A stretch of 64,000 nucleotides of DNA from Mercenaria mercenaria (Eukaryota; Mollusca; Bivalvia; Venerida; Veneridae), in contig NC_069362.1 in the NCBI RefSeq assembly GCF_021730395.1, positions 39,326,501 to 39,390,500 of the forward strand, in the 5' to 3' direction. How positions within the stretch are numbered: position 1 is the first letter of the stretch; the number at the start of each line of letters is the position of its first letter. The notes beneath the pieces are model-generated. The model worked only from the letters and a program-made list of their open reading frames with translations, was not told the origin of the DNA and did not search any database. Below, piece by piece: positions 46,838-59,260 of the stretch. The position numbers and the translations under genes are program-made.

Positions 46838-49800
46838 CGGCTCCTTCAGTTAATGCGGACCCTTTAGAGAATATAGGTTAGTACAGTTAATAATTGAAAT
46901 GAAATTATTATGAATAATTTACAAATCATACGTTTGGACTGACTGTTGACTTCTTACGCTTCAGTGATTTGAGAAACATATAATTTTGAATTACTAAATG
47001 ACTTTGTATTCTACACAAGAAGGACCTTCTATTTTTGTATGTTTTCGATCGTTAGTATATGGTTATAATAAGTATCCGATCTCTTTTCAAATGATATTCC
47101 CTTAAAGTAACTGTTAATAAAGTATAAAAATGAATAGTATGAGTTTCTGCAAACTTGTATCTCTATTTACTTGGATATCACTTTGAAACATCGAAACATG
47201 TGGGATTTGTTTTTCAGGTGTGGAATTTAGCCAGGGTTACCTCATGGAAGGTGATATCCGCATTTGGGATGGTTTTAATGCACAAGAAAATACCCTGACT
47301 GTAAGCTGATTATTACTGTGTAATAGTTTCTATCAAGAAAACAATACATGGAGATATATTTATTTCTAACATTTACAATCCTGCACGTTTGACGTGTCAA
47401 GGGACCTTCGATGGTAGACGCTTAAAATTGATTTTAATGTATAAATCTTGTCCCCAGTTATGGTTAAGTACTTCACTTAAACATCAACTTTCTTTTCTTA
47501 CAATGCTGCAAATGGTGGCCGTAGAATGATGTCTGCCTCTTGCCTATTTCTGTATTTTGCCACAAATACCCGCTGCTTTCAGGCATATTCATCTCGACAG
47601 ATCTCCTCTTTTGCTGCCCTTTTTCTTCTCCAATGGCAGTCCAACACATTACAGTCTATGTCTCTTTATAGGCGCCCTTTTTGTACTATAGTGGGAGTCC
47701 AACACATGACAATCTATGTCTCTTTATAGGCGCCCTTTTTGTACTCTAGTGGGAGTCGATCACATGACAATCAATGTCTTTTTATAGACTGCCCGTTTAA
47801 TTCTCAAGTGGTAGTCCAGCACATGACAATCTGTGTCTCTTTATAGACCGCCCCTTTTTGTTCTCCATTAGTAGTCCATGACAACCGATGACAATTTATA
47901 GGCGCCCCTTTTTGTATTCAAATTAGAGTCGATCACTTGGCAATCCATGACTCTTTAGAGGCTGCCCTTTTTGTTTTCCAATTGTAGTCCATCACATGAC
48001 AATCCATGTTTCTTTATAGGCGCCTCTTTTTTTCCACTATAATGGTAGTCCATCACATGACGATATATGTCTTCTTACAGGCGCCCTTTTTCGTTCTCCA
48101 GTGGTAGCCCATCACATCACAATGCATGTCTCTTTAGAGCCAGGCCTTTTGATACTCCAATGGGAGTCCACTGCATGACATTTTGTATGATGGCATTCCT
48201 ATCCTTACCTCGTATACTAGTAGGCAAGACTTGGTGTAATCTTTTGCGTTTGATTTCTATGAAAAACTGGTCAATAGGGCTTTGCACTGGGAGTAGTACT
48301 TGGTTAGAAGATAGATAATAACTTTTGGAAACATCATGTCTGGAAGGAAATGACAAAGCTCCTGGCTAATGGTCATTATCAGATCAGTTCAGATATTGCT
48401 TTCATTTTTATCTCGGTCTTTGGACCATTTTGAGATGTTCTGGAGAACAGCACATGTTCATTACATTTTCATCAGCTCTCTTCTGCAGAGATACAAAAGA
48501 TCTTCTTGATTCTGCGTTGATTTTGTTCTTATATACCTTTGGTCTCTGCTGGGTCTTACGTTTTTCTCTGATCAGCCTAGCATCACAGATAGCAAAAATT
48601 GGATAGGTAAAATCAATCACGTGTGTGTCACTCCATTTGAAATGAACAAGTTTCCGACAAGGCTCTGCAAAAATATGTTATCGTTCTAAGAAGGGCATCG
48701 ATTGCTGAAATCGCGACGATGTGTACTAGTAAACACTGTCAAGATTTTAAAGTGCAATTGCATTTAATCATTTTTGTTCATAATTTCAGGATGGTAGTTC
48801 AAGTCAAACGTTAAACAGAAATCCAAATACAAATTCCAAAGAGGTAAAAAACAATAACTATAATTATCATTTTCAGCGGTAATATTCATGCACGGTTTTC
48901 GCGCAACATTTTTTTCTTTATTTGATGTAGAGAATTAACCGGAATTGGACTTATAAAACATTCTATAAAGAACCTATTTTGTTTTCCAAGTAAGAATGAA
49001 AGTATTGACGTTTGTTTTATTATCTTTGTATTGTATAGCAGACCAGTCATTCTTCGACATCACCGAAGTTAATTTATCTCATAGTAATGTCGCCTGATAT
49101 TTAATATTACCATGCATACAAAGAAAAATCGATTGTTTTTGTATAAACAATATTGATGCAATGGTGTGTGGGAGGCGTTACATTCCTTGAAAAAAAAATA
49201 CCAAAACAATTTTGGATGTTTACAGTGTTCTACTTAACATATACTAAATATTTGTTGTAACGCGAAATTGCGCGCGCGATTTTATTTAATGTGACTCATT
49301 ACATTTTATTCAAATTCAACCCGTGTTTATATTCAACAAAGAAGATTGAAAATTTGACCTTATTACATCATACATCACCGACAATGGTAGGCCAGGAAAT
49401 AGTATTATCAGAAACAGTTATTGTTGACAAAACAAAATCGTTTTTTTGGTTCAGATACTTATGTTGTTAACACCTTTGATTTTCGTGATATAATACCTAC
49501 CCATCTAAATGATTAAACCACTATTATCATGTGTTGTCCCTTTATCAGCTCAGCTTGATATCAGTAACATTCTTCCCTCCAGTTCCATGGGCGAACTGCT
49601 GTTTTTTCTTTCTTTTTATATTTTTTCATTCAGATAAGAAATTCACTACGGTCAGAGAAAATATGGATAGAGAAGGTCATTCCTTATGAAATAGATCAAA
49701 CATTTGGTAAGTCTATTTTCTTTTATTCAAGTATGATGTTTCAGCATTATTCGGACGAGACGATAATAAAGCTCATGAAATCACCTGTCTTCCGTTCTTA

Positions 49801-52800
49801 CAGAAACATACAAAGAATACTTAATGAAAATTACGTATCTACTATATTAATTGTTTTCTTCTGTGTTATATTATACTTGTTAGATTTCTCAGACTTTCGC
49901 TATAAATTATTATTATTATACCAAATTTATATCGCACTCTTTTCATGCACTTTCACACGTTCAAGAGTGCTTTACAGAATAAATTGCAAAAATACAAACA
50001 AATATGTAGACAAAGATAATGCATTCCACATTAACAAAAATCATGAATGAAAACAAGTATAATTTAAAAAATCATGAAAGAAAACAAGTATAATTTAAAA
50101 CAAGATAAAAACATCAATGTATCGGTCAGTTAACAAAATATTGTAAACAGAAGTGGTTTTTAGCAGGCTTTTGAAAGCAGCTAGCGTGTCAGCTTCCCTG
50201 ATCTTGACAGGAAGGGAGTTCCAAAGCTTTGAAGCAGTGCACGAAAAGCTGCGATTGCCATACATCATGGTTTTAGATTTTGGCATAAGCAGTGACAGCG
50301 TGTCTTGTGATCTCAGGTTCCTGACCGGTTTATACACTTCTATCATATCCCTAATATAGGCAGGGGACTGATTGTGTAAAGCCTTAAAGGTGTGGGTCAG
50401 AACCTTGTACTGCACCCTGTATTTCACTGGCAACCAGTGAAGCTACTTCAGAACCGGTGTTATATCATTGCGACGGGGCGTCTTAGTGATTACGCGAGCT
50501 GCAGTGTTCTGGACATGTTGCAACTTGTTTAGTGTGCTGTTTGGTATACCACTTAACAAGGCATTACAGTAGTCTAACTGTGCAGTAACCAGGCTGTTTA
50601 TAAGGGTTTTTGTGGCATCACTGGTAAAATACCGTCTGATGTGACCTATTCTGCGAAGTTGTGCATATCCAGCCCGGCACACTGAGTTGACTTGTTGTTC
50701 CATATCCATACTGTTGTCAAATACTGCTCCAAGATTCCTAACACATTTCGTGGATTTTATCATAGAATCACCGACCTTCACAGAAACGTCATCAGTGTAC
50801 TTGGAGTTACGCTTTGATGTCAATAGCATTACCTCAGTTTTATCAGCATTGAGCTTCAGCATGTTGGCATTCATCCACGAGACAATTTCAGCCAGACAGC
50901 TCACAATGCGACGCAAAGCTGCACTTCTGGCCACAGCCTCTATTGTCTTAAAAGATAGTTATAATTGAGAGTCATCAGCATAGAAATGATGAAGAAGTCC
51001 ATGACGTCTGCATATGGCACCCACGGGTTTAGTGTACATGATATAGTTCTTTGGACCAAGCACTGATCCCTGGGGCACACTGTTTTTCATCAACGTAGGC
51101 GTCGACAACTCACCATCAACGCATACAGTTTGACAGCGGTTACTGTATGCATTGAGAGACTATAATAAAAGACTTTGAAAGACAACATCTGAGTTTTTAA
51201 TAGAAATAGTATTTATATTTAATTAGGTTCACGACAAAGTGATATGTATTATTTGTTTTTTTTTGTCAGATTCCAGAGAAAAGATGATCATTATAGATGC
51301 AATAAATGATGTAATGGCAGGTGTAAATAGATGTATCCAATTTGTTCCAAGGGAAAAACAAGAAGACTTCGTGTATATCTCTGGGCAAGAGAGAGGGTAA
51401 CGTGTTTTTTCTCTAACAATTATACATAAAGGCCATGTAAGATTCAGATTTTTTTGTCTCTGCGTCAATAGTTTAAAGAAATGGTAATTTTAAAGCAGAC
51501 TATGAAAATGCCTTTTAAGCAATAGTTTGACTTTGCTGTAGAAACTCTGCATGCTTAATCAGATTTACTTCTCAGTGTTTGTTTGTGCCACTTATAATTC
51601 AAAGGCGGTGTTCTACTGTGTTCTTTGTTTGTTTTATCCTCGTTGTCCTCGATATCGTGTACTTCGACTTAAAAGTTATCATGTGTAAAAATCTGTTATG
51701 TACCCGTCCATACATACACTACTGTAATGGGGTTTTCGTTCTGGGTACATGGTTATTCCTATAAGTTATGTGTCCTTGGTTTTGTGAACTGAATATTCCG
51801 CCGGAGGTGGAGGGATATATATTTAACGTTGTCCGGCCGGCTGTTTGTTTGTTTGTTAATCCGTCAGTCCGAGTGTGCTTTCAAGCGTGCTTCCGTGTAT
51901 CTGTCCGTCTACATTTTAGATACAGAATTATAATTCGAAAAGTAATTTAGCTATCAACTAGCACTTGACTTTGTTCACATGTAGCATTATTCCCCTTGTC
52001 CAAGCTGAAGTACAGTTTTCTTCTTGATTTGGTAAAAATAGGGATATTTTACTGTATTTAAGCAACTAATTGACTGATCTTCATGAAACTTTACAAAAAT
52101 TAGACCACAATAGGACATTGCCGCACGCATAAATTTTAAATGATCACGTCTGTAACTTCAGAGTTATTGCCCTTTGATAGTTTTACAATGCATATATTCT
52201 CACAAAACAAAGCAAACCACTAATGGATCTTCATGAAAGTTAAGATAAATATAGATCACTATAAGACAGTGGTGCATGCATATCTTTCGTCGGGATCGGC
52301 TCTGTAACTGTAGAGTTATTGCCCTTATATTGTTTAGAATTTGGGAAATTCTCACAAAACAAAATAACGTATCGATGAATCCTCATGGAACATAATACAG
52401 TATATACAGATCATTATAGAGCAGTGGTGCACGCTCAACTCCTGTCTTGAGTTATTGCTGTTTTCAGAAAATTGTCCCCATATTCACAAAACAACCTGTT
52501 TAGTGGGGGATTTAAATTCACTGAGTTTGCTAGTTGTAATTGTAGTTGTTGGAGCAGTGTTGGCAAGAGAGGTGGAAATCAAACAGTTTCGATTTCACGT
52601 AGATCTGGATGCACATCGAAAGGCATAATCATGCACGAATTACTACATGCTCTTGGCATTTGGCACGAGCATAGTCGAGCTGACAGAGACAAATACATAG
52701 AAATCCTTCAAAATAATATAAGACCAGGTATTGATTAGTTTCGCATCAATTTTTATTTCTAAAATAGCATGACTAACATATGATCCTTAAAGAGACATCT

Positions 52801-53644
52801 TTTTTTATTAAGACACTGCTTAAATAGTAAGTATATTTTCGTGAACATGGAAAGTTTGATATGAAATTAAATTACAATAATAATTTTCAGATTGAAATTA
52901 GTGCACAATGATATATTCATCTCTGGAAGTCAAAAATTAATCTGTTACCTGGACAAATCAGTACTGTTTATATGTGTGAAGGTACAGTCGTGTGGGACTG
53001 GAACCGAAGACATTGAGGTTAGGTATCGGCGGCACTGAAAGCCGTGTACGACCCATCAGATTTGAAATTGCAGACTATATTTCACAGAGATAACTGATAT
53101 TTTTTATGCATGCATGCCTATCACCAAAATTTAAAAATCCAACACTTTTCGTATAATTTATGCAATAGTGTAAACAATATAATACGGATAGGGTAAGTTG
53201 CATTTTGTACAATTCTGTTTATTGATTCTAGATTATTTGAGAAATTTCAAGATCCAAAACCATGGTAAGCTACTAACCGCTTATGACTACTATTCCATAA
53301 TGCATTACAAGACCAACCAGTTTTCAAAGTGTTCCATGTCGTTAAAAACAATAAGAGTAATTCAACCAGGAATCGACGAAACGAAAGTAGGACAACGAGA
53401 ACAGCTCAGCGACAAGGATAAGGAAAAAGTCGCAACGCTTTATCAGTGTAAAAGAATTCAAACACATCAGTATTCAGCAAATAAAGGAATAACATTTAGG
53501 ACAATGATGGGGAATCAAGCAAAAGCGTTCCGAGCAGTTGCAGGGAATAAAATAAATCCACTTGGTGCAATGTTTACATCTCCAGTATTAAATAACAAAG
53601 CAATGCTCCACTGTATGTATAAGAGATACCGCATATTTCAATAA
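46838..53644 (+). CDS. Astacin-family zinc metalloprotease (7 exons seen)
   Basis: Secreted or surface endopeptidase of the astacin (M12A) family. Exons 46838-46876, 47218-47300, 48790-48843, 49634-49706, 51270-51396, 52546-52727 and 53232-53644 join in compatible phases. The prodomain contains YLMEGDIRIWDGF, whose EGD matches the latency (FxGD, aspartate-switch) motif, with Met where Phe is usual. The catalytic domain (about 200 residues, the normal size) starts near IWIEKVIPYEID. It has the zinc site HELLHALGIWHEHSRADRD with three His ligands and the catalytic Glu, and the Met-turn SIMHY with the Tyr ligand. Four conserved cysteines (NRCIQF, GCWSS, SGCTSK, LYQC) fit the two standard disulfides. 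After LYQC come 63 unrecognised residues and a stop; no CUB, EGF or ShK domain follows. The signal peptide was not located. Introns carry several repeats. Catalytic residues are intact, so an active enzyme is likely. Confidence 0.87.
47640..48180. repeat. 59-bp minisatellite in an astacin intron
   Basis: About nine units of CACATGACAATCCATGTCTC plus TTTATAGGCGCCCTTTTTGT type, spaced 58-59 bases (starts near 47645, 47703, 47761, 47820, then 47996, 48055, 48114). Lies in the intron 47301-48789. Confidence 0.8.
48190..48680 (-). other. Coding-like fragment next to the minisatellite
   Basis: Minus-strand frames (48408-48620 and nearby) read VIDFTYPIFAICDARLIREK, then RRSFVSLQKRADENVMNMCC. The style resembles a broken protein-coding piece more than random AT-rich DNA, but I do not recognise a family. 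It may be a transposase or host gene remnant. Confidence 0.25.
49908..51170 (-). mobile_element. L2-like LINE fragment in an astacin intron
   Basis: Minus strand, antisense to the astacin gene, inside the intron 49707-51269. Translation has VPQGSVLGPKNYIMYTKPVG, the catalytic FYADDSQL, WMNANMLKLNADKTEVMLL, then LHWLPVKYRVQYKVLTHTFK (one stop just before it) and SKLWNSLPVKIREADTLAAF. These are the order and wording of the L2/CR1 clade. The 3' UTR near 49920-49980 reads, on the element's strand, GTAAAGCACTCTTGAACGTG and GAGTGCGATATAAATTTGG, then an ATT repeat, the L2-type 3' tail. It is 5'-truncated, leaving about 100 bases to the splice acceptor at 51269. Confidence 0.85.
51780..52516. repeat. 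Bivalve tandem-repeat element ending 30 bp before an astacin exon
   Basis: Begins near CCGCCGGAGGTGGAGGGATA with a GTTTGTTT run. Three units of about 150 bp share CTTCATGAAACTTTACA, GACAGTGGTGCATGC and GAGTTATTGCCCTT. It ends CCTGTTTAGTGGGGGA at about 52510. Confidence 0.7.
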
Positions 53645-54619
53645 TTTATTAGGCTATGAGCCTGAGTGATAAAACTATTGAAAATTATTGATGATTGTGG
53701 AAAAGTGTTTGTTAAAACCAAAGTTACAACATTTTAATAAAGATGATAAATTCTGCCTAGCTTCATCTATAGACTAATAATAATATACCTAATATACATA
53801 ACAGTCAAAATGAATAATTTGGTGTCAATTATGGCGGTCGAAAGTTATGATAAATGCCTATTGAAACCGTTCTCTTTATGTGTTCTTGTCGTACCTGAGT
53901 TAAGTTAAAGTCGCTATTGGCTGCCTATATGGGCGACTCCTCCAGAAGAGTGTTTTGAATTCTAACAACTACTTCCGGTTCTTGAACGTGCAATGTGTTA
54001 AGCAAATTTCACGGAACCTGAATTCAAAGCCAAACCCGATAGGCTTTTAGTATTTTTATAATACAGTCCAGCCTGCGATGGGATATGTACCGATGATATT
54101 CTGTGAGGGAAGCCAGTACATTAACCACTGAGAGATAGGGAACTCATTCTTGTGCAAAGAAAAACAAATACCTCATACCATAAAAAGAGTGAAGAATTTT
54201 TACTTTTCGAAGTATGGCATACGTCTGATAGGTCGTTTAAAATCGTGTCCCAATAGTTTCGTTATTTTGTGCTATTCTCTGAAGATGTTAAGATGAGGCC
54301 CAATCCATTTGACCAGACTTTGAATGTCCATGAATGTTATTTCCATTTGAAATAATTTTTCTCGAGTTGAACTCTTTTTGGTGGTCTAAGTTGAACACCA
54401 TTTATTCTCTCTGATTTATGTCCCTAAATTTCCGGTTTAAAAAGTGTCAAATGCAGATAAATATTAATATGTTTTTGACAGATATTAACCGTGTTTTCTC
54501 ATATTTTACACGTTCCTTTATTATATGTGCTTCTGGTGGTCAACAAATGCATAATAGATAGGCCACAACAGTATGTTGGTCTAATCCATAAACTTAAGTT
54601 GTATTTGTTGTATTTACTG

Positions 54620-54705
54620 AATAAAGAGACAGAGAGAGAGAGAGAGAGAGAGGGAGGGGGGAGGGAGAGAGAGAGAGAATGTGTGTATGAGAGAGAGAGA
54701 GAGCA
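54620..54705. repeat. (GA)n microsatellite
   Basis: About 85 bases of GAGAGA with short G-rich and TGTGTATG breaks. Confidence 0.9.
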
Positions 54706-55918
54706 GACCTAGTTATTGGCAAAGGGGTCTGACCAAAACCATAAGAATGTATTCTCCGCCACTGCCGTGATGTTGCAACGTTGAAACGTAGCATGACAAC
54801 TGAATCTAGATAAGTAATGACTGAATTTTTCAACAATAATTGGTATCGAATTTGCAAATCCTCCATAACAATATGTTCGCTGTAAAACCATTCTGACTTT
54901 GACGTCATACATTGTTTCCAAAATATAATTCTGACTCGACTATATGTAGATTTTTATATTAAATGGTATAAGCGTGACGAATTTGAAATAAATAAATAAA
55001 GAAAGAAATTGTTTATACGTTATAGTAATAATAATGAGATCATTTGAGCTACGTCCTGAACTCCTAATAAAAATGTTATTAACTGCTGACATGACCAATG
55101 CCAATGCTCAAAACAGATATGTCGTAAGCTGTCTAAGGTAGTCCAAAAGGTATTACGTTTCAAAATGTTCTCTTCGGGGCATGTTAAACTCTAGCATAAG
55201 TTGATGTAATTGTCTCTACATTCAGAAAAAAGTCACGTTATTTACTGAGTAATGTTTTAACTAATAGTGTATACAAACTGCACAATAGATTCACTCCCGG
55301 CAAGCTCAGTACTTAGAACAAAGTATGTTGAACAAGAAGTCTCGAGTTTTGACCATGGACAATTTTAGAAAACTTAATGTGCCTAAAATCTCTTGTCCTC
55401 CACCTTAAACCTATTTTAGGATGTTAAGAACAAATCAGTTCTAGAAAATCATCCAAACGTAATGCAAATTGCATAATGATAATGATACACAGAAGCTCAT
55501 TTACATGATTTACGCTCACGAACATTAAAGCATTTAAAACTTATTACGGAAATTGCAATGTTAATTTTGCTTCATATTTGACAAGATCATTCACCCCGTA
55601 AGCAGATAATGATTGAAAATTACTTATATATTTCTATGTTAGAAATAAATCATAACTTAATATTTTGTGTGGTCCGAGGAATATATCAGTCACTGATTCC
55701 GTAAGTAAAATCATGAATGTTACGTATTTTTGCTTTTTATTTCGAGACGAATTCTGGACTTGAACACAAATCGTAAGTGATTATCAACCATATTAAAATG
55801 ATGGTTATTGTACAATATCTTTAGAATAAGGTCACTTTTAGTCATTTTTTAAGTTTGACTATTTCATATGCTGAAACAGTACAGCTGGCTTGCGACATCT
55901 TTGATAGTTTTCTCCATG

Positions 55919-56155
55919 TGAGCCGCGCCATGAGAAAACCAACATAGTGGGTTTGCGACCAGCATAGATCCAGACCAGCCTGCATATCTGCGCAGTCTGG
56001 TCAGGATCCATGCTGTTCGCTAACAGTTTCTCCAATTCCAATAGGCTTTAAAAGCGAACAGCATGGAGCCTGACCAGACTGTGCGGATGCGCAGGCTGGT
56101 CTGGATCCATGCTGGTCGCAAACCCACTATGTTGGTTTTCTCATGACACGGCTCA
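55919..56155. mobile_element. Cloverleaf MITE, copy 4 (237 bp)
   Basis: Same element in the intergenic region after the astacin gene, close to the consensus of the set. TG lies on both sides. Confidence 0.85.
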
Positions 56156-58205
56156 TGTCATTTTTACTGTACTTTTTGATTTGCACTAAGGTCTTAGTTA
56201 TTAAGGGCAGGACTTGCAACGTATAAGGCACATGCCTGAAGATAAATTAGTATTTCTCACTGTGTATATTTGCCATTGACGAACAAAAAATGGGCGACAG
56301 AAATCGGTTAATATTGTTTACTCTTCATGACTATGTTTGTACAGTACATAATGGAGGTAGGGTATGACATGCAAAAAATGCCAGCTTAAATTTTCTTTCT
56401 GTTCTTGTACCTGTGATCAGATTATGTATTTTAATAAACGCCTTGTGCTATTGTAATTTTAACTCATTTTAAATACACACGTACATGCTAAGAACACTCT
56501 ATCAGTCCTTCTGAAGATAGTTCGCTTCAAATGACAAAGAGATATGACTGCACACGATAAAACTGTTATAACTCTCATAAAGTTTGTTTCAAACTAACTG
56601 GATGTAAACGGAATTCTGAAATATCTAGGTGAGTGTACGAAAATAATAATTGGTTTGTTTGAAATAGCGGAATTGTTGCTTATAATCTAATAAACTACTG
56701 AAACACATGGACTAAATTGTAGCTGTCTACGACATTAACAAAAAAGTAATTACCTTACATCTTTTTACCAAATCTTCTGATTATGAACAAAATGAGCTGC
56801 TCGATAAATCACTTACCGTCTTCTCGTGCACACTTTAATTTCAAGGAGTACATTGAACAAAAATTTATAAGAAAAGCAAAAACCCAAATGCATTGATTTG
56901 GACTTGATATCGAAATTTGACATCTCAGCGAGTATTTGACTTTCTACTTTTGAATAAGCGTGTAAGAGTCATGTATCTCAAACAAACAGATAAAGTATCA
57001 AACAAAACCCATAGATATATAAGTGTTTTTAAGCTAGGGACCAAGTTTGGTTTACCTTTAATTACAAACACGACATTAAAGTTAGTTTAAAAGTCGGTTA
57101 AAAGGAACGCAATTCTAAGAATTACAATTTTTCGTACAAACAGTTACTTTGAGTACGACTGAATTAACCTACTTCCATGATTTATGTCCATTTTGTGAGA
57201 ACGCAGATAAAATGCAGCTGTATTCATATTTCTCAGCATCGTTGATCCGATTCCTAAAAATGTCAGTATATTTACTTTATTTTCTTACATCACATTTTAA
57301 AATGCGTTAACAGTAAGCGAGTAGGCACCTAGATTGGGTAAATCGCAGTGCTTAAGGGTAGAGGAGAAAAACAAGACGTAAATTCCCGATGTTCTTTTGC
57401 CTTAAGATAAAATATTCGGGCATGCATTAACACCCAGTAAACTGTATGGCACGCGAATTGCACAATTAATCCAAGAACCTATAAGGTTCTCAGAATATTT
57501 TTGCAAATGGCCAAAACATGTGTTTTCAGTCGGGATCATAGGTTTTAATTTCATTTTCAGATCATATGTATTTGATTAACCGACGTTTACAACACTTAAA
57601 TATTATATTTATGTATTTCTAAACTTTTTAGTGTTTATATACATTATTTTTATTACATGTTTATATTTCTTTGTAGTTATATGTGCAACATATAATCAGA
57701 TCATATTACTCGACTGATAAATAATATAAAAGTTGTTTTCTGAAATATACATATTAAAGAAAGAGGGGTCAGTATACTCTTATGTAAATCATAGAATGGC
57801 GGTGTAAATTTTATGTTCATGAATATGCAGTGATTTTCATTATTCACTATAATTAAGTGTAAAATCTATTTACGTCCTTTACTACAAATGAATCGTGTAT
57901 TGTCTCTCTTTAATGTCTCTTATCAAAATGGAGGGAACATATCATGTATTTTATTCGGCGAAAATTACGTATATCTGGAAAATATTATTAGCACAAACAT
58001 CTATAGGGATCCCACAGTATTACATGTATTGCGTTTTGAAAATGTTTCCGATGTAGAACAGTTATTTCAACGAAAAGATCTATAATTAGATAATTAGATA
58101 ATGTAGTTCCCATTTTACTTCAATAACTGAAATATGTTATAATTAACGCCTAATTATGTTTATAAATACACCACTTTAAATATGATGTAATGTTTTTTGA
58201 AGCTT

Positions 58206-59260
58206 CTCGAGCGCTCGAGATATGTTTTGCGTTCGAGATAATATCAAGATATCGGTGTATGAAGCCGTGCGCTCGAGGTGCGATATCACGCTCTTAACAT
58301 ACGATGTCGAGCGATAATGCAATTGAAAAGAATATTTCGTGCGCTCGAGATAATATTTCGAACGCTCGTGATTTTTTCTTTTAAACAATAAGGTTCAGAT
58401 TGTTCTAAGTCGATCACCTGAGTTTAGCAAGTTATAAAATTGTATTAAACAAGTTCCACCCTTTGGCGACCAATTTTGTACAAATAAAAATGTGAACAGT
58501 CTAAGTTAAATGTTCACTGGAGACTGTTTATGACATATTGTTTTGCCAAGGCATACAGTTACTTGCAGAGAAAGGGTTTGTACCGGTACAGAATCAGGAA
58601 CACTGGTTAGGTTAAATGCACGCCGTTACATAACTGAACTACTGTCGAAAACCCGTGTTTATACCTAAATCAAACAAGCCAAATCTACAAACAAACTTTA
58701 TACATATAGAATAAGATAAGCCCGTTCACAGCGAGCGGAGGCCAGTTTAAATAACGTGGTATAAAATAATCGAAGAAATAACCTGCGAAATTACTTTCAA
58801 ATTAATTGAAACTTCTTGGTCCATTTCAGAATAACTTCATTTAATCGTTCCCAAGGGTGTCCTCTATCATAACCATTTGATTGATTCATTTCTCTATTAT
58901 GTACAAAACAGACCTTTATGTGTGTTCAAGAACATTCAATTTTCAACAAGTCTTCATTTAACTTGAACATTATAACTCTCTTGTCAAAGCAATATGGCAC
59001 TAGACCTTTGTTCTAAAATTGTTCACTTTATTGATATATAAATAATATGGACGCAAATTAGTGGGTTTTGTTTCCGTGTGTGTTTTTAATCGTGTTTGAG
59101 CTTTGAAACTTGGCTGTTTGATGTAGGACATTCATTGCATTAAATTTTCTTGAGCGCACGACTGCATGATATCTCAAGAGTTCATCTCATGCGCTCGGGC
59201 GCTCGTACCTAATCTCGAGCGCACGACTCTTATGCTGAGAACACATAATCTTACTTCATC
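58206..59260. mobile_element. Foldback-like element (unit C)
   Basis: Same arrangement as in unit B: left arm 58206-58372 and inverted right arm about 59151-59260, here shortened. Present at the same relative position, so it predates the B/C duplication. Confidence 0.55.
58551..58655 (+). mobile_element. SINE body remnant (unit C)
   Basis: CAGTTACTTGCAGAGAAAGG, GTACCGGTACAGAATC, AACACTGGTTAGGTT and CGCCGTTACATAACTGAACT correspond to the body of the unit B SINE. The tRNA head is missing. Confidence 0.65.

Larger units (their letters stand above)
53645..58205. other. Intergenic, astacin to unit C
   Basis: Apart from the GA repeat and MITE copy 4, no feature recognised. Many short open frames, none with convincing composition. 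Confidence 0.45.

Noticed and set aside
52472-52545. N-terminal part of the open frame leading into the astacin zinc-site exon
   Set aside because: It is the end of a repeat element and intron; the acceptor at 52545 and phase match to the exon at 51396 show that coding starts at 52546.
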